A stretch of DNA of 64,000 nucleotides from Spirodela intermedia (Eukaryota; Streptophyta; Magnoliopsida; Alismatales; Araceae): the NCBI GenBank assembly GCA_902729315.2, contig LR746278.1, positions 4,411,501 to 4,475,500 on the forward strand, written 5' to 3'. A model generated the notes under the pieces. It was not told the origin of the DNA. It saw only the letters and a list, made by a program, of their open reading frames with translations, and did not search any database. The translations under genes were made by a program, and so were the position numbers. Numbering within the stretch: the first letter of the stretch is position 1; each line of letters begins with the position of its first letter. Below, piece by piece: positions 34,173 through 43,310 of this stretch.

Positions 34173-35177
34173 TCAGGAAATGGATCGGTCATCCCGATTA
34201 GCATCGGCGGGTACACTACAGCAGGAGTCAGGAACAGGGTAGACGGCGGGTGGAGAGCGCATATCAGGAAGAGCTCCTCCTCCTCCTCCTCCTCCCTCCT
34301 CCTCCTCCTCCTCCTCCTCCTCCTCCTCCTCCTCCTGCTGCTGCTGCTGTGTTTCCTCCCAGCACTGGGGTAGGATTCTCTCCTCCTCTATGCCGTGGAG
34401 GATGCCCTCCAGCTCTTCCTCGCTCCCGCTTAGTTGCTCCATTTGAACCTCGAACACAGCCGCCGTCATCAGGGCGTCGACCCCGGCTTGGTGCGCCCCA
34501 CCCCCCTCCGGCTTCACACCGATAGTCTCCGCGAGCCGGCCCAGGCCGAGGTGGAACCCTCCGCAGAACCTGCCCAGGTACTTCACGTCGATGATCCTGC
34601 CGAGGGTGGCCCCCACCAGCTGGGCGAACTCGGGGAGCGTCGGCGGCAACGGTCCCCCGGTGAGGAGCTTCACCAGGTATGCGATGTCGTAAAGGCCCTG
34701 GAACGTGACCCATCGGGGCTTGCGCCGTCCCACCCAGTCGCATCGCCACAGTATCTCGGAGAAGAGCTCCGAGTCCACCCCTTCTCTTCTCGTCCTGCAT
34801 AAATCAATGCCGCTCCTCTTCAGCAGCTCCACCGACGCCTCCGATCGCGCATCCGACGCAGAGGCAACGTCGAAGTCGCGGAAGCTTATCTGCCAGGTTC
34901 GCCGCCGCCCGCCGTCGCCGAAGAAGCAGAGCCCGAGCTGGATGAGCTTCATATTGTCCACATTCCGCCTGACGTCTTGGTAGCGCTCGCTGGAGGACGC
35001 GAACCGAGGGGTCTGGTGGAGGAACCCCGGGAACTCCGTGTCCATCGCCACGAAGGTGGCCGAGTCGAGCGCCTCCAGGATCCCGGGCAGCTCCATCCCC
35101 ATATTCCACCCCCACACCTCCTTCACCTCCTCCCGCGCCGTCACCACCGTCCCGCTGTGTCCTCCGCCTGCGTCCAT
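34173..35177 (-). CDS. CAF1-type deadenylase, copy 2, with altered C-terminus
   Basis: 334 aa, intronless. The catalytic domain is nearly identical to copy 1, with D46, E48, D164, H229 and D234 all kept. N-terminal differences include GTVVTAREEVKE in place of GRVETAREEVRE. The triplet repeat carries one extra base (CTCCCTCC within the CTC run, about 34294-34298), so the frame switches inside the Glu run. The protein then continues with a Gly run and a new tail, ALPDMRSPPAVYPVPDSCCS and onward, to a different stop at 34173. The nuclease core should be unaffected. It is uncertain whether this is a functional isoform or early decay. Confidence 0.9.
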   Translation of the reverse strand: MDAGGGHSGTVVTAREEVKEVWGWNMGMELPGILEALDSATFVAMDTEFPGFLHQTPRFASSSERYQDVRRNVDNMKLIQLGLCFFGDGGRRRTWQISFRDFDVASASDARSEASVELLKRSGIDLCRTRREGVDSELFSEILWRCDWVGRRKPRWVTFQGLYDIAYLVKLLTGGPLPPTLPEFAQLVGATLGRIIDVKYLGRFCGGFHLGLGRLAETIGVKPEGGGAHQAGVDALMTAAVFEVQMEQLSGSEEELEGILHGIEEERILPQCWEETQQQQQEEEEEEEEEEEEEGGGGGGGALPDMRSPPAVYPVPDSCCSVPADANRDDRSIS

Positions 35178-35299
35178 CTCTCTCTCTATCTCTGTCTCTC
35201 AGCCCTGCGCTCCCGCAAGCCTAGTTCCCGCTTCCTTCTTGCCGTTTCTCGGAGAGCGACGATCTTGAGTGGGGAGCAGACGGGGATGGAAGGCCCCGT

Positions 35300-35308
35300 C
35301 TTTTATAG
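35300..35308 (-). promoter_or_regulatory. TATA box of CAF1 copy 2
   Basis: CTATAAAAG on the minus strand, same distance from the ATG (35177) as in copy 1. Confidence 0.65.
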
Positions 35309-36330
35309 CGGGTGTCCGGCGGCGCCTCCCTTTCGATTCCGAGATGCAAGGAGCAGAAACCGGCTCTCCGAGATAGAAGGGGCAGTGGTTTCCTTTTCTT
35401 AGTAGCTTCCTTCGCCGAGATCTACGCAGATTGCGTAGTTAGCCGTTGCCCCTGCCCCCGCCCCCGCCCACCATACGAATTTTGGCGCGGACCGTTGGAA
35501 GTTTGGGCCTTGAATGCAAACGTGTAGTCCGAATCCCGTCGGGTTGGTGTGAAATAAGCCGATTAATCTTCGGCCCACCCGCAGAGTCCCCCCTGCCCTC
35601 TCTCTCCCCGCCTGCCTAGAGACTCACCCTCTACAGCTCAGACTAGGACTGCCGTGCGAAGCAAAACAGGCCGTCAACCACTACAGCACCGGGCGAGAAA
35701 ATCAAGCAGCCTCTCAACGTCTGCAATCATCTACTGTAATAGAGAAACAGTTTGGGAATGGAAGTCAGAGCAGTAGTGATAGAAGAAAGAGAAATCTGAG
35801 AGGCAGCTAGCGCAGTTCGCCTCACACACCCGGTCGTGCCGACGTCGGCGCAACCGCTTGATGAGCTGGTGGTGGCGGCGCAACCGGCCTGAGGAGGAGG
35901 TGGTGGCGGGGGTGGTGGGGCGTCTCCCTCTGCTTCTTGCTCTTCTTCTCCTTCAGGCATCCGGATTCCACCGCAACGGACCACATTGTAAAAAAACAGA
36001 AACTTTTCTCTTGCGAGTCAGCCCCTACCAACGCCTATAAATGGATCTTTCAGTCTCTATTTGACAAAGGGCACGTAGAAGTTGGCAAGAGAGTGAGTAG
36101 CCATGGATATCGCTGGAAGACTTGAGAGAATTGAGCAAGCTCCAGAAGCTGGAAGACGAAGAGCCCCAAAAGGCGCGTTTCAATGTCGAGAAGAAACTCT
36201 CCCCCGATCACTTCATCGGGTTCATCAGAATGGGGTGCGAGAGGATTAGATGGCCCAGCTGCCTCTCCTGAGGCACGGTCCCAGGAGCAGGTTGACTAAA
36301 AGCTGCGCCTGCGCCTGGTGTTTCCGAAGC

Positions 36331-36863
36331 AGAACACGGCACCAGCAGGTCCCGTATCCACGAGGACGTGTCTCCCCCGGCTCCCTCTTCGTCTTCTTCT
36401 CAGCCTGCCTCTTTTCACTTCGATGCGCGGTACAATCTTTTTTTGGAGCTACAACTTCCTTTGGAGTTTCATTTCCCCCTTGAGAAACTCTTGGAGCTTC
36501 CTTCTTCCGTTGGAGTCTAGCAATCATAGCAGGATCGTGAGGATCTTCCACCCGCGGCGGGCGAGAAAAATCCAGCAGCCTCTCAGCCACTGCAATCATC
36601 TACTGTAATAAAGAAGAAACAGAAAGGGAATGGAAGTCAGACCAGCAGTGATATCCAGAGGAAGAACAGCCGACCAGAACTGCCAGACAGGATTTCCAAT
36701 GCTTCATGAGGAGACGGACATCTTCAAGCGCAGATGAATCCAGCCAGCCCATCACTGAAAATGCCGGATCCAACATCCATACCCAGAGCTTCTGTCGGCT
36801 GGCAAGCCCAGATGAATCGGGGTTCAAGCGGGAGCTCATGTCGCAACGCAGGGACCAAAACAA
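36331..36863 (-). other. Sub-repeat and unresolved minus-strand open frame
   Basis: 36550-36665 is a diverged extra copy of 21870-21990: both have CAATCATCTACTGTAATA and GGGAATGGAAGTCAGA. On the minus strand each copy shows a pyrimidine-rich run, then TTACAG|TAG and ATGATTGCA. Here the frame continues 117 codons (36599 to 36246, MIAVAERLLDFSRPPRVED, then Lys/Arg/Glu-rich), while in copy 1 it stops after 17. It might be a spliced exon of an unknown gene. I do not recognise it. Confidence 0.3.
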
Positions 36864-38764
36864 AAGTCACTGCTTGTGAATATCATCTACGAGCTCAAAA
36901 TCCTATGATTGACAAACAGAACAAGCCTACTGAGAGTTATTGGAACTTCATCTGTGTTCCCATTATGTCTAAGACGATTGTAATGCGCACCTTGCAGATT
37001 AGTATCCACCACATCTCTGGCTTTGACTTCCTTTCCTTTCTATAGAACAAGCTAGCTAACCACATAGTATCGGAGTATAATACTTAGATGCTGCATACAA
37101 CAGCTTAGGTATTTTCTAGCTAAGATGAAAGATAACAGAATATGATTTCTCCCCTCTGTTCACAATGCATACCATGGTTCTCTCAATTGCCTGATTGGTC
37201 AATTTCCAGTCAACAGGCTGATTTTCAGGCCAACATTATCCAGCTCACAATCCTTCATCGGATTTAAAGGGCTCAACTAATCTGGAAGATGAACCAGGTT
37301 GCCAACTAAAGGAGTGAAATTACTATAGAGATCAGTAATTTATTCACTTGGATTTTTATTTATTTTTAATTGATGAGAACACCGTCTTTCAATCTGATTT
37401 TTTTTTCACGTTAAATTGGAATGAAATAAAAAGGAAAAAATCAATATGGATTAGATTTTTCAGTAAAATAAGGAAGACAATCTCCAAGCAGTCACAATTG
37501 ATATTCCACCTGATTCATCTTAACTCTCTAGGAACTATTGCTGAAATATTTTCTAATAACGAGGCAAAATAAAATAAATTAAGCATTCTAACCCGAAAAA
37601 AGCATGGTACATTGACATATCTATGAAATAAGAGCACAAAAACCTACCCCTTCATTGCTCAATATCCCAACTGTGCACTGGAGAGCATTCTTGTAGACCT
37701 TCTTCCCTTTAGTATTACACGTCATCTTGGCAGAATATAGAATTCAGACTCACAGCAAAGCACTTGTACTGCAGTGTCATGGAATCCAATTCGTTAAAAA
37801 TAATTCCAAGGTTTTGAATTACAGCCTCTAATTTTTTCTATCCTAAATAGTACTTAAAATCACGCCAAAAAAAAAAAAAAAAAATCCTTCACAAGTTGCA
37901 AGGAGGAATGTAGATAGGAAGATACTAAAATAATATAATAATATAAGCCATAACGGGTACGAAAGAAGAAAATTGCTACCCCCTAGAAAATAGAACAGAC
38001 ACCAAGATTTTTTAACATAGGAAACATAAAGTGAAGTTAGATTCCAACTATCTCTAGCTCTTCAGACGATTTGAGCAAATTTCAAGGGCTGCCTTTAACC
38101 TGAACAGAAGTTTAGGAAGAGCGACAAGGAACTCACAAGGAAAGGCTTTTAAATTCAGTCACAAGACAACCTTCAACAGAGCATACAGTTCTCCAAAGTT
38201 AGTGCACAAAATAAGCCCACTGTTAGTAATCCTAAATTAATTTGATTATTCAGTATGAATTTTTATCATGCACATGCCAAACCAACATCAAATATCTCTT
38301 TATGCACCTTATAACCTTATTGACAAACCTGTAGCAGCTGCAACAGGTGTGAGGAGTTGACAAAAATAGTCAGAGATCGTAAATGAAGAGAGAGAGAGAG
38401 AGAGAGAGAGTAGAAAAAGAGAAGAATAAGATTATCATTGTGACTTAAGGGAATCATGTAGTGAATTTATGACAGTAATGACAACAGCAGCACAACTGAG
38501 GGCAGCTTCACAATCCCATCTTCCTTTTCCTCACCATTCCTCTCCTCATATCTCTTCGTCTTCATCTTTCTCTTCAGTTTATAACTACGACTGAAAGGTT
38601 TCATTGAAGGGTCGAGACCACTTTTTTTCAAAGGTCAACCAAATGTAGATTCCAATGAAGTCAAAAAAAAATCAATCAAACATGACCAAATAATAAGATA
38701 TTGAATTAACTCAAATCATTCAATATACCAAATCGTTTCAATTTCTTTGGAATTTCTTATGGTT
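36864..38764. other. AT-rich spacer between CAF1 copies 2 and 3
   Basis: No recognisable coding frame. Holds a poly-A run near 37866-37883 and a GA run (38388-38411). Confidence 0.4.
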
Positions 38765-38791
38765 GAACAGAGTCTTCTTCAGAAGAAAATT

Positions 38792-39799
38792 TTATTCGAA
38801 CAAATAGAATTCAGGAAATGGATCGGTCATCCCGATTAGCATCGGCGGGTACACTACAGCAGGAGTCAGGAACAGGGTAGACGGCGGGTGGAGAGCACAT
38901 ATCAGGAAGAGCTCCTCCTCCTCCTCCTCCTCCTCCTCCTCCTCCTCCTCCTCCTGCTGCTGCTGCTGCTGTGTTTCCTCCCAGCACTGGGGTAGGATTC
39001 TCTCCTCCTCTATGCCGTGGAGGATGCCCTCCAGCTCTTCCTCGCTCCCGCTTAGTTGCTCCATTTGAACCTCGAACACAGCCGCCGTCATCAGGGCGTC
39101 GACCCCGGCTTGGTGCGCCGCACCCCCCTCCGGCTTCACGCCGACAGTCTCCGCGAGCCGGCCCAGGCCGAGGTGGAACCCTCCGCAGAACTTGGCCAGG
39201 TACTTCACGTCGATGATCCTGCCGAGGGTGGCCCCCACCAGCTGGGCGAACTCGCGGAGCGTCGGCGGCAACGGTCCCCCGGTGAGGAGCTTCACCAGGT
39301 ATGCGATGTCGTAAAGGCCCTGGAACGTGACCCATCGGGGCTTGCGCCGTCCCACCCAGTCGCATCGCCACAGTATCTCGGAGAAGAGCTCCGAGTCCAC
39401 CCCTTCTCTTCTCGTCCTGCATAAATCAATGCCGCTCCTCTTCAGCAGCTCCACCGACGCCTCCGATCGCGCATCCGACGCAGAGGCAACGTCGAAGTCG
39501 CGGAAGCTTATCTGCCAGGTTCGCCGCCGCCCGCCGTCGCCGAAGAAGCAGAGCCCGAGCTGGATGAGCTTCATATTGTCCACATTCCGCCTGACATCTC
39601 GGTAGCGCTCGCTGGAGGACGCGAACCGAGGGGTCTGGTGGAGGAACCCGGGGAACTCCGTGTCCATCGCCACGAAGGTGGCCGAGTCGAGCGCCTCCAG
39701 GATCCCGGGCAGCTCCATCCCCATATTCCACCCCCACACCTCCCTCACCTCCTCCCGCGCCGTCTCCACCCTCCCGCTGTGTCCTCCGCCTGCGTCCAT
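38792..39799 (-). CDS. CAF1-type deadenylase, copy 3
   Basis: 335 aa, intronless, with all five active-site residues kept. Differences from copy 1 include RYRDVRRN, LREFAQLV, YLAKFCGG and TVGVKPEGGAAHQAG. The Gln run is one residue longer and the Glu run shorter (about 15). The tail returns to the copy 1 frame and ends FYLFE. Its promoter, including the TATA box, is copied too, so it should be expressed similarly. Confidence 0.92.
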   Translation of the reverse strand: MDAGGGHSGRVETAREEVREVWGWNMGMELPGILEALDSATFVAMDTEFPGFLHQTPRFASSSERYRDVRRNVDNMKLIQLGLCFFGDGGRRRTWQISFRDFDVASASDARSEASVELLKRSGIDLCRTRREGVDSELFSEILWRCDWVGRRKPRWVTFQGLYDIAYLVKLLTGGPLPPTLREFAQLVGATLGRIIDVKYLAKFCGGFHLGLGRLAETVGVKPEGGAAHQAGVDALMTAAVFEVQMEQLSGSEEELEGILHGIEEERILPQCWEETQQQQQQEEEEEEEEEEEEEELFLICALHPPSTLFLTPAVVYPPMLIGMTDPFPEFYLFE

Positions 39800-39921
39800 C
39801 TCTCTGTCTATCTCCGTCTCTCAGCCCTCCGCTCCCGCAAGCCTAGTTCCCGCTTCCTTCTCGCCGTTTCTCGGAGAGCGACGATATTGAGTGGGGAGCA
39901 GACGGGGATGGAAGGCCCCCT

Positions 39922-39930
39922 CTTTTATAG
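39922..39930 (-). promoter_or_regulatory. TATA box of CAF1 copy 3
   Basis: CTATAAAAG on the minus strand, same spacing to the ATG at 39799 as in the other copies. Confidence 0.65.
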
Positions 39931-40270
39931 CGGGTGTCCGGCGGCGCCTCCCTTTCGATTCCGACATGCAAGGAGCAGAAACCGGCTCTCCGAGATAGAA
40001 GGGGCAGTGGTTTCCTTTTCTTAGTAGTTTCCTTCGCCGAGATCTACGTAGATTGCGTAGTTAGCCGTTGCCCCTGCCCCCGCCCCCGCCCACCATACGA
40101 ATTTTGGCGCGGACCGTTGAAAGTTTCGGCCTTGAATGCAAACGTGTAGTCCGAATCCCGTCGGGTTGGTGTGAAATAAGCCGATTAATCTTGGGCCCAC
40201 CCGCAGAGTCCCCCCTGCCCTCTCTCTCCCCGTCTGCCAAGAGACCCCCCCTCTACAGCTCAAACTAGGA

Positions 40271-42820
40271 CGATTTCTCTCTTCGATATTATCTTAATCA
40301 CCCGTTCCCTTAATTCAATTTGTTTCATTTTATTATTTACGTATTCATATTTAGATGATCATCTCTGTCGAAAATGGGTTTACTCAGCATTCAAAGTGAG
40401 AGAGAGAGAGAGAGAGAGAGGGGGGGAGGGAAAGAAAGCAAGTGAGAGAGAGAGAGAGAGAGACTTCAACGCCCGCAGGGTACAGGAGAAAATGTCGAAT
40501 GTATAGGGCGTGACAGCACAGGGCAGCTCTATTCTTTGCACTGAGAGAATGCTCCGGTGAGAATGCGACAAGGAGCCCTGGAGCGATTCTGCCACCTCTC
40601 CCATAGCGCCCGGTGGGAGATCCTCTGATGGGGAGGATGAAGCTCCCTGGTCGGCTGTCATTTCAAGATCTTGTTTACTAGTCTCGAACTAAATCTAACC
40701 TTCCTTATTTGGATGTTTCATGACATCACAAACACCACGATTGCACATCTCCATGGGAATGTTGCAGCAGTTTTTGATATTCTCTTTTTCATGTGATAGT
40801 ATTAATAGAAGTTCAATATCTAGCTCCTCTTGGCCGGCCTTCTGGTTTGCATCTGGTTCATGACAGATCCAAATGTTTAAAGCATCAAAATAAAAATAAA
40901 AAGATGATATCTAATACTCACTATCTAATATTAATGAAAATGTTTTAAAAAATCCACTCGAAATCATTCTTTGTTTCAGTGGGTACATTTCTAATCGAAA
41001 TTAAAAACTATACTCTTGAATTGGAAGGAACTTTCTCTAGTCTAAAAATGTTCACATATGTAATGTAAATTTATGAGATGAAGAGTATGAATGTAATCTC
41101 ATAAGTTGAGAATCAAGATATACGTTAAATTTAAAAGTGAAGTCATTATTTATTTTTCTAATAATATTCTTCTTGATATGCAAATTTGAAGTAATTATCA
41201 TGAGTTCTAAGAAATTGAAAATGTGTAGTATAAAGATATGAAACCACAATAATGATATTTTTATGACCATGTTTATTTGTGATTATTTGGATGTTATTTA
41301 CATTAAATATAATTACTTTAATTATTTAATATTCATGGATTATCTATATTACTATCTAATCCAGCTTTGGGTTTATTAGACTCATTTTCATTAATTATCT
41401 GTCCTACGACTTTAATGGTTCATTCTTAGTTTAAACATAAATGACATCTGAAATAATTAAAGGAAGCATCATATTGAATATTTAAGTTACATTTTTTATA
41501 TTTTGAAAGAAAATGTTGCAAAAACATAAAACATAGAAAGACTAGATCAATGAGAAGAGTATAGTTTAAAGGTCCATTTAAGGCAATATCAATTGCCTAT
41601 TCAATGGTGCCTTGTCAACAATGAGTTATTTTCAGTGAGAAGAGTTTTAATTGAAATTCAAATGTGCTAGCTTCAAGGATTACAATAGTTTATAATTGAG
41701 TTAATAAATAGAGAAATGATGATATAGTCACCATGGGAAGGTTGCAAAACCATAGTCTATATAATAACTTAGGTTTCAAAACCATAGTCTATATAAATAA
41801 TTCAGGTTGCAAAACCTAATGCCATTAGGTTAATGTTGATGGGAAAATATATTTTCACAAAACTAGCTTGTCTCTATAAATATTTTTTAAAAAGAAGAAG
41901 AAATGGGTCCACCATTTCCTCACATCCGAGCTATGATGAAGATCATTTTTCTTAGGTGATTTTTATTTTTAGAAAATTACAAGAATCATCAATCAAAGTC
42001 AACGTCTATCTTAAAAGTTTAGATAATAGATGAGTCAAATTGATCACTAGAAGATAATTTTTGTATGAAATGGCCATTGAACTACTCTTAGATGTCCACC
42101 AAAGCATTAATAGAATGCAACATTAATAGAAAAAATAGTTTTCAGCTAGAATAGAAATAGAAGTAAGAGCCTTCTCTTGTATATATCTAAAGAGGAGAGA
42201 GAAAATGGCTCTGAAATCTGATGACCCAAACAGAAATTTTGGCCCGGCCCCAAACAGAGCTAGGGCCCACAAGCCCACCATGTAGAAGCCCCCCATCCAT
42301 CAAAGCGGTAGCCCAACAGGAAGAAAAAAAACCTCCATCGCTAGGCATGTGCTTCCTCTTAGTCTCTCGGGCCCATTTTCTAGGCTTCCATTAGGGTTCT
42401 GTGCCTTGTAAAGGACGAGGGGGGAAGTGGGCCCCGTTGACCCTCCGGCCCCCGACTCCACGGGCTCTACGTTTAGGAGAAAAAAGATTCTATTTTTGGC
42501 TTGCATCCCCAAATACGTTTAACAAAGAGAGAGAGAGAGAGAGAATCAGCTCATCAAAGTAGACTCTACTGACCCATATTGAAGTCCCCATCAAGTGGTC
42601 AACGGAGAATCGAGAGCCATAGACAACAGAGCCAATATGGGGCCAAGAACACCTCCACAACCAGAAAGAGAAAGATACGGCGGCCAGCACCTCCACTCTC
42701 CAGCAACTTATAATTAATTCATATCGTTACATAATCTCGGCCCTTCTTCAATCTTGCCGACAAAAAGGGAACGGGCTCCTGAGCTCTACAGAAGGCCTGC
42801 ACCGCCGCCGCCGGCGGACC
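40271..42820. other. Spacer, mostly AT-rich
   Basis: 40340-40390 matches the right flank of copy 1 (22890-22940). GA runs lie at 40397-40420 and 40443-40463. From 40.7 to 42.2 kb AT-rich with no frame recognised. 42235-42450 has several GGCCC motifs and could be a promoter for an unresolved transcript. A GA run lies at 42526-42543. Confidence 0.4.
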
Positions 42821-42821
42821 C

Positions 42822-42965
42822 CCGCAGGACCTTCCGCCTCCTCTCTCTCTCTAGACGCAGGACCCCCGCAGGACCTTCCGCCTCCTCTCTCTCTCTAGAC
42901 GCAGGACCCCCGCAGGACCCCTGCAGGACCTTCCCCCGCAGGTCTTCTTCCGCCTCCGCAGGACC
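42822..42965. repeat. Short tandem repeat, about 3 copies of 45 bp
   Basis: Units contain CCCGCAGGACCTTCCGCCTC, CTCTCTCTCTCTAGACGCAG and GACCC. The final part breaks into shorter GCAGGACCC units. It keeps a frame open on + (42754-43116), which is not supported as a gene. A (GAT)n run follows at 43060-43095. Confidence 0.8.
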
Positions 42966-43060
42966 CCGCAAGACCCACACATTTCGTCCTGTCTCGGTGA
43001 TGCTTGAGTGGCCGCCCGACCCCCGGCGGGTATTCATATGGCAGCTGAAAGGTCTCATCT

Positions 43061-43095
<35 letters not shown>

Positions 43096-43310
43096 GGATA
43101 TCCCTTCAGGGATTAAGATAAATCGAAATCCGAGCGAGGGAAGATTAGGGTTCGAGGGCTTTTATGGGTGCGCGTAGCTAAGGAGCCCATCTTTTCCGCT
43201 TTAATTGCTTGATCAAGATCCCTGGCTCTTCTTTACCTTGCGGATCTTCCGGGCAGAGTAGGGTTCCAGAGCTTGATCTTGATAATGGGGAGCTACTGAC
43301 AGGGCGGCTA

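Larger units (their letters stand above)
33926..36330. repeat. CAF1 segmental duplication, copy 2
   Basis: Matches 20094-22519 nearly base for base. The CT microsatellite at the left end is shorter (about 33972-33996 against about 20140-20190). Homology ends at GTGTTTCCGAAGCA, after which copy 2 continues with unrelated sequence where copy 1 has the CAF1 fragment. Confidence 0.92.
38765..40270. repeat. CAF1 segmental duplication, copy 3 (shorter)
   Basis: Starts at GAACAGAGTCTTCTTCAGAA and ends at CTCTACAGCTCAAACTAGGA, so it covers the gene, promoter and upstream part but lacks the left CT tract and the 22.0-22.5 kb part. It is closer to copy 1 than to copy 2 in promoter details (e.g. TTCTCGCCG, GACATGCAAGG). 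Confidence 0.9.
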
